From Geosiphon pyriformis (Eukaryota; Glomeromycota; Glomeromycetes; Archaeosporales; Geosiphonaceae), in assembly GCA_016748015.1 (NCBI GenBank), contig JAAOMT010000088.1:398542-462541 (forward strand): 64,000 nt of DNA, read 5' to 3'. Within the stretch, counting starts at the first letter, position 1. Each line of letters starts with the position of its first letter. Shown here piece after piece: positions 35,833 through 49,400 of the stretch. A model generated the notes under the pieces. The model was not told where the DNA came from, did no database searches, and saw only the letters and a program-made list of their open reading frames with translations. The translations under genes were made by a program, and so were the position numbers.

Positions 35833-38800
35833 TCAACTGTCATCAAGCCATTGGAAAAGCTTCTCTTTGAGTTGCAACAGTTTCAATGGTTTGGTAAGAT
35901 AATCATTCATCCCACTTTCTAAACATTTATCACGAGTACCCTCGACAGCAGAAGCGGTCAATGCTATTATAGGGACTTCGGCTTGGGGGTGTTTTATACC
36001 ACGAATGGCCTTTGAAGCATCAAATCCAGACATGATTGGCTGCCAAAATAAATGAATTTTAAAAAAATTATTAAAAATAAAGGGCATTTTAAAAAAGGGA
36101 AATAACTCAGAAATACCATTGCACAATCCATTAAAATTAATGATATTTTATTGTGATTTGCTAATCCATCTGATTCAACTGAATTGGTACAATAATCTTC
36201 AATAAGTTTTACGGCTTCTTGACCATTTGTAGCAGTCAGTGATTTATATCCAAGTTTCGTTAACTGATGCTGAATGACCTTTATTCAAAAAAGGAAATAA
36301 AAATCTTTTCGAGAGATTGATAATAAAGAAAAACTTTTGTAAGGTAATGTCTTTCGCAAATTCACCTTCAAGTTGATTGGATTATCCTCCTGAAATCAGA
36401 ATATTCCCTATAAGTGATATATAAATTTTTGAATTTGAAAATCAAAAACCATACAGAAATACATACAACACATAATATACATTTTGATGGTGAGACCGAA
36501 AGTTTGCGAGATTTGATAGGCTGTGTTAGAACATTGGAACCGTGAGAGGCCGATCTCTTACATGGTAGTCCCAGATTGGTCGGGTTTTCTTCTGTGGAGG
36601 TATTGGATAGTGGGGCCAGAGCAAGATTTTAGAAATATTTCAATATTAGAAGGACACAAAGCATTTTTGAGGTTTGCGTATGATTTTTTACTTATGATAG
36701 TAGATTCCGGACAGCTTGAAGAGTCTATTGTATTTTGATGATCATAATCACTTCGAAATCGACTGATTGACAATCCAACCGGAGCCTTTGGTTCATCCAT
36801 TTTAGCCGAATTGAAAAATTCTTTGCTATTAAAACAATCAAATAATCTTCTGAAAGTAATAGGCTTGCAAAGTACAGCAGTATTATCGCCGATCTTTTGC
36901 ATTATTTCCTTCCCAAGGGCACGATCTCCAGCTGACCAAAAAACAAATAATCCAATTGCTAATTTGGAATTCCCATAAAGAGATCGGAGTTCTATTGCCA
37001 TTCTCACAATTTGATCAGCATTTCTTTCGTTCAGATTGAAAAAGATTATATCGAATGGCAAATCACAATATATCTCGTTCAAAGCTTTTGCTGCAATTAA
37101 AGCTTTAGAGCAATCATCAAATGTATCAACTTTTTCAATAAATGGGCTTAGCATTGCCAAGATGGCCGATCGAGATGCTTCAATAGAATCTACAATTATG
37201 ACTCGTTTTGATTTGATTGTGTCAGGTATTGCAAAGATTGTCTCAGCAAAAGGAAATTTGGATGTTGTCGTTAACGGATTTGGGAGAGCAGCAACCCCTA
37301 CATTCCAAGTAAACCAGAAGCGGCTGCCTTTTCCTAATTCACTTTGCGCTCCCAAATCTCCTCCATTAAGTGTTACTAAGTGCTTGCAAATAGAAAGCCC
37401 TAATCCGGTGCCATCTTGTCGTCTGGTCATTGAAGGATCACCTTGTGAAAAGCTTTCCCAAATATCTTTCATAAAAGCTGGATCGATTCTAAGAAATTAT
37501 TCAAGTTAATGATTATTTGAATGCCTTGCTTGATGCTCAAAAATTAATCTTACCCCATTCCAGTGTCAGTCAATTCAAAAAGCAAGTTTCCAAATTTAAC
37601 AAGATTCGGCCCCTTATCAGACTCTGTTTGTTTTAATTCTTCGCTATATGATACCAAAGAGATTTTGAGTAAAATTTGACCCGACTCGGTGAATTTTACC
37701 CTAAAAAAACCAAAAAAAATTTTCAGCACAAAATTTGGTCTCTTACAAATGAGTAAATGAAATACATACGAATTTGATAATAAATTGATCAATATTTGTC
37801 GAAGTCTGCAATGCAAAATCTATTTTAGGTTAAAATGAAACGCAAACTATAAAAATGTAAATAAAATTTTCATACCTTTTTGGATCAGAGTTGACTTTCT
37901 GAGGTAGTTCGTTCGGTTCAAAAAATAATACTAATTCAATTTTTTTCGAACCAGCTTTTTCACCGAAGATTTCTATTGTTTTTTCTACAAGCTCAAATAA
38001 ATCGAAATTACGATTTGTAAGTGTTATTTTCTGTGCCTCAAGTTTTGCAGCGTCCAAAATGTCATTGACAACAGAAAGGACGACATCTGAAGCACGTGTC
38101 ATAATTTGAACCATATCCTTTTGATCAGGAGAAAGGGTGGTATCCTCGAATGCGGATAAAACACCAATTATAGCTCCCAAAGGGGTACGTAACTCTTAAG
38201 AAAATAGAAAATTGAATTTAAAATTTTTTTTCTCCTAATACATTTATTTGTTTGGAGTTATCATACCATGAGAAGTGTTGGCTAGAATTTGACCTTTGGC
38301 TTCATTTGCAGCCTTAGCGGCTTCCATTTGTGCCTCACGTTTAAGTTTCTCTTCAGAAAGCTTGGAATGGGTAATAGCTAAGCTGATTTGGTTTGAAACC
38401 CGTTGCAAAAAGATCTTCTCGGTATCTAGCCAGATTTCGTCAGGTTTTCGATACGCAATAATCCCCCAAAAGGAAGATTTAAGAGGAATCGTGACCGAAA
38501 TTGAGGATACAGGCTGCGTTAGAATTTTTGAAAAATAATGTGTATTATTTTCGATTTCAAAATCGGGGAAATTGCTCCGAGTATTAGCTTCATTTAAAGG
38601 CGGGATCAGGTTACTTATCACAGGGAAAGTTTGATCGCAGGAGGAGAATGTCGCATGAGCAGATGAACCAAAGTCAGGTGATTCGTGTAATTCGTCTAAC
38701 CAAATTTCTTGACTTTCGTCGATCCCTCGGCAAGGAACTTGTGTTCCAACTAAAGCGTTTATTTCTGGATAAGACGATGAAGCAGCTATTATTTCAGCTA

Positions 38801-41800
38801 TGCCTTTATTCATTGAATCTCTGGAAAGTATTAGCAATGAATCACAAGTGAAGGTTCGGCGGATTTCCGTAACTGCCTTTAATAGAATTTCCTGAATCCC
38901 AAGTCCAGAGCGAATTTTACTGCCAATGGAAAATAATAATTTTGTCATTTGGTTTTCTCTATATTCTTGAAAATCAAGCTCCTGGCGTAATTTCGAAAGT
39001 CTTATGTTAACTCGAACGCGTGCAATGAGTTCACGAGCACTGAATGGCTTGATCAAATAGTCATCAGCACCCTTATCCAGGCCTTATAAGTAAAGTTTTT
39101 TCATCCTTAAGTTTTTATAATGATGTGTAACAAGCTGAAAATTTTTTCTGTGACAGACCTTCCACGTTTGCCTCTTCTCCCGCTCTTGCTGATAAAAAGA
39201 TAACGGGAATAAATCGAGTCGATGTATCAGAACGTATAGCTTCTAGCAACTCAAAACCATTCATCCTCGGCATCATTATATCTGTGGATAAAGCGTAGAA
39301 AAGTAGGTATCAAACCAATTTTAAATGTAAATCAATTATGAGTAAAAAAATTTACCACTTAATATTAGATCTGGTTTTTCCCTATTAGTTCTTATAACTC
39401 TAATTGCATCAAAACCATCGCAAGCAGAAATAACTTCAAACTCTTTTTGGAGAATTTCACGAAGATAATTTCTAATTGATAAGGAAAAATTTTCAGTTAT
39501 CTCACAATCCCAAGGATACTTCAAATTAAAAGTTTATAAAACATTATTGTTACCTCATATCAGTGTTATCATCTATTAAAAGAACCCGAAAGAGTCGATT
39601 AGGATCATTTCGAAGCTCTGCGGGATGTAAAAATGGTGAAGGATCTTCCTTGATTGATAAACTCTTCAAATTCTCCATTGTTATCTTAGCAACTTCATCA
39701 TCCCTGTAATTAATTGGAAAACTATATGTTTGGGGTTTACTGACAATCCATTGCTTAGTTTCCTCCAAGTATAAATCGACGTCATTGAAAGGTTTATTTT
39801 TGCTTAATACTGTTACCGAATTACTCTCTGCGTGTTCGCCTCCACGAATTTTGATTAAAACATTTTTTTGAGGCAAATGGTCATAACCAGTTGGAATCCA
39901 AACTTGGAATTTGGTACCAACATTGATTTGAGAAGTTACTTTGATATCTCCTCCATGAAGGGTGATTAATTCCTTGACAAAAGCAAGGCCGATGCCAGTG
40001 CCTTCGTGGGTGCGTGATTGTTGAGATTCAACTCTATAAAAGCGTTGAAATAGTTTTTCGAGATGTTCCTTGGCAATTCCAACGCCTTAGTTAAAACGAG
40101 AATTTAGAATTAAAAAATTTATTAAAAGAAAACAAACATTGCAAAATGGTTATAAAAACCTGTGTCGGAAACTTCCAATACAACAACTTCACCACATTCC
40201 CTTTTATCAGGGTAAAGCCGTACAGTAATATTTCCGTGCCAGGTATATTTGAAGGCATTGGAGCCTAAATAAATGGTTGTAAATTTAATTTGCAAATTTT
40301 AAAAATCCAAGATCGATTGTGACCTACATAAATTGAGTAGAATTTTTTCGTACAATTCTGAATCGAGGTACACTTTTCGTTGCAGTTGAGCTTCCAAGAT
40401 TTTATCCTCTGGGATATCAAGATGAAGCTCCAAACCAAATGATTTAGCCATGCCCTCAAAGTTGGCGGCTAATTCTCTTGTAAGCTTTGCAATCTGTGTT
40501 TCGGAATAATGAGCTTCAAGATGACCTGCTTCAATACGTGAGAACTTTTAATTTTGGGTCAAAAATATGAGAAATTATACTTTAAATCCCTCAAACCCTT
40601 TGATATTATGTTAAAAAATCTTCTTACACTTACCTGTAATAAAGTACTCACTAACTTGGACAACCTTTTTGTGTTCCTTTGGGCCATTTCTAAATTTCGT
40701 AAGATTGGGGAATTAGGCTCACAAATTGAGATTGCATCCTCAAGTGGAGCCAATATAAGCGTAAGAGGTGCTAAATTTAAATGAGAATTAATTAGATATT
40801 TTGAAGAGAATAAGAAGCAACTTTTCAAAATCATTACTTCTTAGCTCTTGACTCATATTCTGAAAGAACATAAGTCTTTGACGATTCAGATCGGCCAGTA
40901 GCTCGGTTTGTTTTCTTTCTTCTTCGCGGGACCTTGCGTTTTTCAAACCAGAGCTAACATGACCGACTACCAACTAGGAGAAAAAAAAAGAATAAAGTTA
41001 TACATTGAGACTTGAAAGAAACTTATCATTTATTAAGTATTCACTTTGCAAAATTCCAAATATTTCGCATCCAGCGTTTGATATTTGTTAATGCCACAAA
41101 TTAGGATGGCGGTCAACATGGTTTTCCCAGAAAAAGATGTCGATACGGGAAGAAGAATTGCTTGAGATTGATCGGGGAGAGTGGTGACTTGATATTGATT
41201 TGTTCGGACTACTTCTTTAATGGGCCAAACACCATCTATTGATTGCGTGGATTTCGGTGCTGGTATTGGTATTTGAGAATTTTGATTTATGCCATGATTC
41301 TTGGATTTATCAAAATCTTTTATAAAATCATTCATCCCATCTGTAACGTCAATAAAATCAGGTGTCTTCAATAAATGATCGGGTAGACATCTTTTAGATT
41401 GACCTTCTACAAATCTTAATTCCTCAACTCCATCCTCGCCTAACACGATATGTAAATTGGTATCAAAAGTGGTGGTAGTTAAACGAGCCACATAGCCTTT
41501 GGTTGGTTTATTGATTGCATCATTCTCGAGGAGGTACATTAGAGCATAGGTCAGGTCAGCGTTATCTCTAAGAACTGTGGCAACAGAATGACACGCACTT
41601 TCAGCAGATTTTGCACCTATTGAATCAAGAATGAAGAATATCAGGAATTAGATAATTTACTTATATTTATTTTTATTTCATTTTTTAAAATTAAAAATAC
41701 TTGGATATCCAGCATTTACCCGGAGTTCTCTTTCCTAAATCACTCAAAGTTTTCAAACGGCGAGTAGATAAGACTCTTGCGGTTGTTTCCTGTACTACAG

Positions 41801-42712
41801 CTAATATTCCACCAACTGTTTTATCCATCGTGAATATGGGGCTGAACGTGAAGGAAAAATAGGCTTCTTCGCTATATCCAGCACGTTTTATATAAAACAT
41901 AAGATTATCATTATATTTCCCTTTGCCAGTTGATACGACACTAAAAGCAATTTCGAAAGTTAGAGATACCCAAATCTTTATTTACTTCAGAGGAAGCAAG
42001 AGGAAAGATTATATACTCTTCGAAAATTGGCCCTATACGATCCCAAACCTCAGCCCAAACTTCTGATGCTGGTTTACCTAATGCTAAAATGAATAAATAT
42101 TCAATTAAAACAATATGAAACTAATTCATATGAATCTTGAAATTTTTCTCAGGAATTTTGTTTATCAATGAAGGAAACTTTTTCTCTTGCCTGGATGTTT
42201 CATCTTAATTATGGGTCGCCAGCCTGAAAAATAAAGGAAAATTTTAGATTTCGTTTCAAAAAATTCTCAGTTGCTAATATTTTAAAGCCGAAATCCAGCC
42301 CAAAGATACAAAAGAAATACTTTGATTATAGATTAGAATTTTATCAGGCCCGTAATAAATTGCCATTGGAAATACCGAATTAAGACATAGATCCTGTGAG
42401 GTAGAGGAATCGAAAAAAGTAAATGAAAGTGAATTTTGTAACAGATATATCATAACTGTAATAAACCCCAAGTCATAATTTGCCTAAATTTGTCCTTTTA
42501 TTTTTAATTTAACCATTGAATTCATTAATATACAACTATTAGTTCACTTAAAGTAAATCTATAGATTTAATGTTCTCTGTACTATAAAATTTACCCACCA
42601 CAATGGTTTTTAAGGAGGAGGGCCATGTATCCATAGCGCCCAGTTGTGTTGCTGACCAGTCAAAGGAGTAGACGAGTTTGGCAACAGGAATTTCATCTTG
42701 AAAAGAATTCAT
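35833..42712 (-). CDS. Tandem (dual-core) hybrid histidine kinase
   Basis: About 22 exons from ATG at 42712 to TGA at 35833, roughly 1,700 residues. Domain order, N to C: a PAS-like sensor (SATQLGAMDTWPSSLKTIV, HPALGKPASEVWAE, GYSEEAYFSF); GAF (AKSAESACHSVATVL); a first HisKA/HATPase (ELRTPLTLILAPLED, NAFKY, DTGVGI, GTGIGLAF); receiver 1 (LLIDDN, DIMMPRMNG, Lys in YLIKPF); a second GAF; a second HisKA/HATPase (NTSHELRTPLGAIIG, INLLSNSVKFTE, DTGMG, GTGLGLSI); a degenerate receiver (RVIIVDS, FDIIFFNLNE, LCKPI); and C-terminal receiver 2 (EDNPIN, LMDCAMPIMSG, DYLTKPLK). The phosphorelay can run through the second core to a receiver; the first core has Gln for the phospho-His (codon 40848-40850). 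No membrane segment, so it is probably a cytosolic stress or signal sensor feeding a phosphotransfer protein. One intron (42084-42190) uses a GC donor. Most junctions were checked by phase; a few boundaries are estimates. Confidence 0.9.
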
Positions 42713-43400
42713 TTTTTGCTTTACGATATATTTTGCTTGATGAGATGAATTCCTGAACTGGGTCTTTAGAAAATTGTATTTATAAAAGAAAAAAAGCCTA
42801 AGTTTTCTATGTAGAAGTAAAAGAAAGTTTTGAAATTAAAAAAAGTTAGATTCAATGGTGATCAAAAAGGACATGTTTAAGCGAAAAAATACAGATTATT
42901 TGTGTTTGGTTTGTTATCTGTTTAAAAATTCCGGTCCAAAAAAGGTAAAACGCATTATTTACATTTAAAATTCGTCTCTTATAACAAATGTAAATGCCTG
43001 ATTACGCAAATGATCATCGATCGCTTCCATGTACATATCAGATCAATCGAAGCTTAAATTAGCATACAACATACTTTTAATTTTGGTATTTTAAAGAAAT
43101 TCAAGATTGACAAGCTAAGGAATAAAATTTTCCTTTCATTAGTTATTGAATTTAGCGAGAAAATTTGAAATCTTTATCATAAAATTTTAACTGATGATCA
43201 CTAATAGCATGAATGATTAAAGCCATAAATCAATTCTGATACAGAAAAAAGCGGGCTTTTTGGGATTTAGGATGGCACATGAAACTTTTCTGTGAAGTTT
43301 TCAAAGAAAAAAAGAAAAGCAACAGATTGGTAGATCAGACATTTGCAAAAATATTCTACTTCTTGAAATATCTAATTTTTACTAATTTATGGTAATTCTC
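42713..43400. other. 5' flank of the histidine kinase gene
   Basis: Spacer of ordinary local composition, probably containing the promoter on the minus strand. No gene or clear TATA element identified. Confidence 0.45.
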
Positions 43401-46400
43401 AAATAGAATACCAAATATAGTCTGGCACAAAAGTTTAACACAGCGTAAAACTTTTGGAAAAATAAATATAAAAATTTTAATTTTAATATGCATATTCACT
43501 CTAGATAATTTAGACACGCTAGACTGAACATTTTGTCTGTTTTATAGTAAAATCCAGTTAACCAAAATTTGAACAATTATAGCAATATTAAATATTAAAA
43601 AATTATTGAATGTATTTGAAATTGAAGAAAATATCCCAACAATGTGAAATTTTGTCTTTAGTTACATACAATTCCATGCCTTTATACAAGGTTTTACAAT
43701 AAAAATATCAATTGGTTTGATATTTGCTCTGTCTCAATTAATGTATATGTATACAATCCTAACATAAAATCTTATAATAATAAAACTGCAAATTGTTTAA
43801 TATACAATATAAATTTAATATTAAAGTAAAATATACACTTATCATTACTTTAAAACTGTAAACAGTTTTTGTATTCATTGGTTGAAAATGCATAATGGTA
43901 ATAAATAACAAAAAATATATTGTGTTTTAAAATAAGATAGTTGAACTTTAACAGTATAACTTATTGGATTATCACAAAATAAAATTATCTTTCAGTTTTC
44001 AAGTTGAAATTGTTGCTAGTGAAATTAAAGCCAAAATTAATATTAGATTTAGCATTAGAATTAACAATTAGATTTTTTATTAATTACATAATTTTTTCAA
44101 TTTATTGTTTTAGTAATAATTCCATTTGTAATAAGTTATAAAGAATTTGTCAGACTTTCATAAAACAAAAATGTTAGAACTTAGGATATTATTATTAAAA
44201 AAATTATACAAAAAAATTTATTTTTTTAAGATATCATTCAATAATTTTAAATTTAAAAATCAATAAAATCATTAAAATACTTAATATTAAAATTTTATTA
44301 AATTGTTTTAACTTGAAACCTCAAAAATAAAAAATATCTAAATTTTCAAGCTAAAAAGATTTTTAAAAAGAAATTTTAAATTAATAACAATTATAACTAT
44401 TTTTACCAATTGAATCTTAGCATAAAATTAGTTTTAATCTAGCATACATTATTATTTTACAATTAGGATTGATTATTTAATTAAATATTTAAATCATTTA
44501 TAACTATATTATATTAATAATTTAATTTGTATAATCTTTAAATGCAACTAAACTTTATAATTAAATCATGTATTAAATTAAAATAGATAACATTAAAAAG
44601 TTAACCAAAATATAAAATATTATTAATAATTCAAATTTAATTCAAATTTATTATAAAATTATTTCTAGTTTTTATTAGTAAATTAATATTAATTAAATTA
44701 TATTAATTTTTTATGAATTATTGCAAACAATTTTTATTAATTTACAAGTATAACTATATATTATAATCAATTATACAGTATTCTTAAATATATAATAATA
44801 ATTATTTCAAGGAGTTTAGGCCAGAGTTCGAGTAATTTAAACAAATTTTAAACAATTTAGACTAAATTTCAAATAGTTTATACAAATTTCAAGCAAATAA
44901 GCTAAAATTTATTAAAATAATAAATAGTTTATTAAAATTTACCAGTATTTTATCAAAATAATATTATAAAAATGTTGTATAAAAAAAGAGTTTACTTTTT
45001 CAAAAAATATAATTTATCAAAACAATTTTTGTTATTTTTTTTACTAAAAATTAATAATTTTGCTGTTATTTAACTATTAATATAAATATTTTAGGTTTAT
45101 TTTAAATTATTAAACCCAAAATAAGTAATATTGTAATTTTTATAAGAATTATAACTTTACAGTTAGGCTTCACTCGTTAATCTCGTAATAAATAAAAAAA
45201 TTATAACTTTATTAATATTGAAAAAAATTAAAATTTATTGCAAATTAATGCTTTAAATTAAATTTTAGACTAATTATAATTTTTTAAGATATTGATTATT
45301 ATTTTAATGTGTTTTATTGCTAAAAACTAAATTAAAAAAATAATTTTGTAGTATTTACATAACTATTTGAATTTTTTAATGTTTTAATTAAGTATAATTC
45401 TATCGAAAATTTATATTGTTTTCATTTTTAGGAGCTAAACTATAGATTTGACTTATGTTTATTATAATACATGACTAATTACTTAAGTTAAACAAATAAA
45501 TACTTATTTATCTTTTAATTTAAAGATATTTAATGCTTTAATCTTATTAAAGTATTAAATAAAAATTTATTTATTTTTAATAAGTTTTACAATTATTTTT
45601 TAATTATATTTTTATTAAACTTAATTTTATTTTCTATTATAATATTTATATTATATATTTTTTTATAATTTATAATAAATAATCTATAATTTTCAAGATT
45701 ATAAATATCTATTTTTCAAGTTTTATACTTATTTTTAAATTTGTAGAATTTTTAAAGCATATAATAATTAAGTTAATAATACACTTAATCTAAGTTTTTA
45801 ATAAAACAAAACAATTTTTAATTTTTATAATAAGATTAACTTGAACAATTAAAAGAAACAGCTAAATTTATCAAAATTAATTTTTATAATCATAAATTTA
45901 ATAATAGCAAATAAATTTTGCATCTTAAATTTTAAAAAAACCAAGCAAAATTTATAAATTTTATTGGCAAAACAATTAAAAAACCAAAGTAAAATATTAT
46001 TAAAAAAGCAACAATTTTAATACAAAACATAGATTTAGCAAACTAACTAACAAAAATTTTAAATGCAATAAAAAACTTTAAAATTTTTCAAAAGAAATAA
46101 TAAAAACAGTTTTATAAATAAAAGCCAAATAATCTAAACTTTAATATTTAAAATAGTATTAATGTTTAAAAAATTTTACCAAATATAATTTTTGTATAAA
46201 GTATTAGGTTTAACAGCTGTTTTATTGAAGGCTTTTTTAAATTTAAAAAGCTGTGATATTAAAAAAAAAATTGATTAATTTGGTTTTAAATATAATATAA
46301 AATGCTATAATTTCTCTTTTATTGGTTAAAAAAAGATCTTAATATTATTCTTTATTATTAAAACGAATTAACAAACAAATATAATATTAATAACTATTAA

Positions 46401-49400
46401 AAACTTAAAATACATAATGATATATTGTTACGAATTAGCAAACTTTAATTTAATATTTACAACTTTACCTAAAATACGTAAAAAAATATTATACAAAGTC
46501 ATAATAGCAAAAATAAAAACAAATACCACAAAAAAATATACAATTTTAAGAATAATAATAATAAAAATCAAAAACTTAATTTAAACAACAGTATTTAAGA
46601 AAATCTAAAATACAAACTTTATACAAAAAAGCTTAATATTGTTTTTTATAACCAATTTTAAATCAAAAAAATCATATGTAAAGTAAAAAGCAGACTTAAT
46701 ATAAAATATTTAATTTTATCAGTTTTATTAAACATTTAAATAAAAATTACTATAATTTAATAAAAACTATAAATTTGAAAATATTTTTAATAATAATAAT
46801 AATAGTTTGTTAAAAAATATATATTATTATATAAATAATTATTAATTATAATTTATACATAAATATATAATCTATTTTAGTATTTAAAAAAGCAAAAAGT
46901 TGTAAAACAAAATATTTAAAACAAAAAAAAGCATTATTAATATTGTTGTTTTTGGGCAAAAATCAGTTTATAGTAAGTTTTATAAGAAAAAATAATGAAA
47001 TCTTATTAAAAACACAAAATTACAATTAATCAACAAATTAAAATTAAATTATCAAAGTTAAAACAAGAATTTTGCAATTAGTTATCAAAAATGTGTGGCG
47101 TTTAAAAGCCCAAATTTAAGAAATAAAAATAAAAAATTATTTAAAAAGTTTAAAAAAACGTAATTAAAATAATTTATTAATTAATAGTATTATAAAAACA
47201 ATATTTTTAAACATATAATCATTTTTATTATTTAATTAACATTATAATAAAAGCAAAATGAGATAATAAAATTAATATTTTGCTTAATAAAATAAAATAT
47301 AATAATAATATTAAAAAACATAAATAAATAAAAAAACTTAAAATGTTAATAACAAATATATAATAGATTTATAAAAACATAACTTAAAATATTGACAATA
47401 AGTATTTAAAAACATAATTAAAATATATTTAATTTAAATATTTTATTAAAACTATTTAAATCTATTAATTATTTATATAAGCTTATTTAATATATTAATT
47501 TTTTAAAAGTTAGTAATTTAAATAATCAAATTTAAATAGCTAAATTTAGAACTTTAATTATATATTAATAATAATAATTGTAATTATAATTAACATAATT
47601 AGAACAAATTAATTAATTACATTTTTAATAATAATTTTCAAATAATAATTGCAAATTTAAAATATTAAATTATATAAATAATATAAAAATTTTAAAGCAT
47701 AACAAAATTTGTTATTATTAGATTATATATTAATTATTAATTTTAATTAATATTTTTTAGTTTACCAAAATTTTCTGTATTTAATTTGAATTAATAATTA
47801 TATTATATCATATTTTTTTATTATAATCAAATGAATTATTTATTCTTTTTTTTAATTGTCAATTAATTTTTTTAATTTAATATAATAATATAATTTTTTT
47901 TTATATAACTTAAAAAATACTCTAAATAAATATTATTTAGCTGTTTTTACTTTTAAAAAAGCTCTTTAAGTATTAAAACTAGTAAAAACAATATTAAAAA
48001 TAAGAATTGTAACTATTTTAGTTTTCGTTTAAACTATAACCAAAATTTTTTTATTAAAATTATTTGAAAGTTAAATGCTATTTAAAAAACAAAAAAATTG
48101 ATAATAAAAATTTTTTCACAATACACATAAAAAACATTTATAAAGTACAAAAACATTAAAAACAAAATTGGTTATTTTTATAAATAATTATTAGAAAATA
48201 AAAAACAAATTTAATTTTTCAGTTACCAAAAAAATACTTTTGGTAATATTATCATAATTTATTTATTAAAATATTACAGTTATTTAACATTCTGTAATAT
48301 TTACATATTATAATTAATTTGTATATAATTAATATTATTTTAATAACAAAAATTATTAAAAAATAAATTTTTTTTTGAAATATTTTTAACAAACATTATA
48401 TAATTAAGTTGAATAATTAATTTTATTTTATTTTTTAAATTTAGCAATTCAATTATTAAATTTGGTAATACAAAGAATAATTGTACTTTGTAAGCCAAAA
48501 CCAATAATTAAAATTTTCTAAATATTTTTAATAGTATTTTTTCAATAATAAATTTATATAAAAATTTTATATAAGTTATAGTTCAAATGTTTTTTTCAAC
48601 ATAATGCAGTTTTTTTTAATAAATTTTGTTTATTTTTTTCCGTAAAATTATAAAAATTTATTTTGTTTGATTGTCATTGAATTTTGTGTTGTAATTAAAA
48701 TTATTATTATTGCTTTTTATTATGAATTGAATTTGAATAAAATAAAAACAAACAAACAAAATTTTAATTGATTAAATCTAAATTAACTATTCATAATTCA
48801 ATTTATAATATTTTCTATTAACATAATTATGTAAATTATATTTTGTTCTGAATAGTTTAATTTACAATTAAATAGATATTCAGTTTATTAGAAAATTTTT
48901 TTTTGATTAAAATCCGGTTTATTGAAATAATTATGTACATTTTAATAATTTTTATAAACTAAATTTTATTTGATATGGTTTAATATAATTTGGTTTTCTC
49001 CATAATAAATATGCATTATCTAATTTGTAACTGTTAATTAATTAATTCATTGATTTAATTATCATGCGATTGTTAAACATTTAATTTAATTTATAAAAGA
49101 ATTATTCTACTTGCCTAAAGAGAAAAAAAATTAAATATATAATTATACGCCATTCATTATTACTTAATAAAATTTTCCAGATTTAACTTTAAAAATTGGT
49201 CTAATTTGCTTATGCATATCATAGAAAATTATTGCTTTTAAGTTTTTAAGTCAAAAAAAATCATATTATTTTTTTCATATTAATATAGATATTAACCAAA
49301 ATATTATATAAATTAATTTTACAAATTTAAATTATTAATTAATATATAATGAATTAATATTTTATTACAATAGCACTTTGAAAAAGTATTTTAGTATGTG

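Noticed and set aside
36470-36600. Apparent stop and frameshift in the kinase before the last receiver
   Set aside because: A phase-1 intron ending in CTCCACAG joins the frames cleanly and removes the stop.
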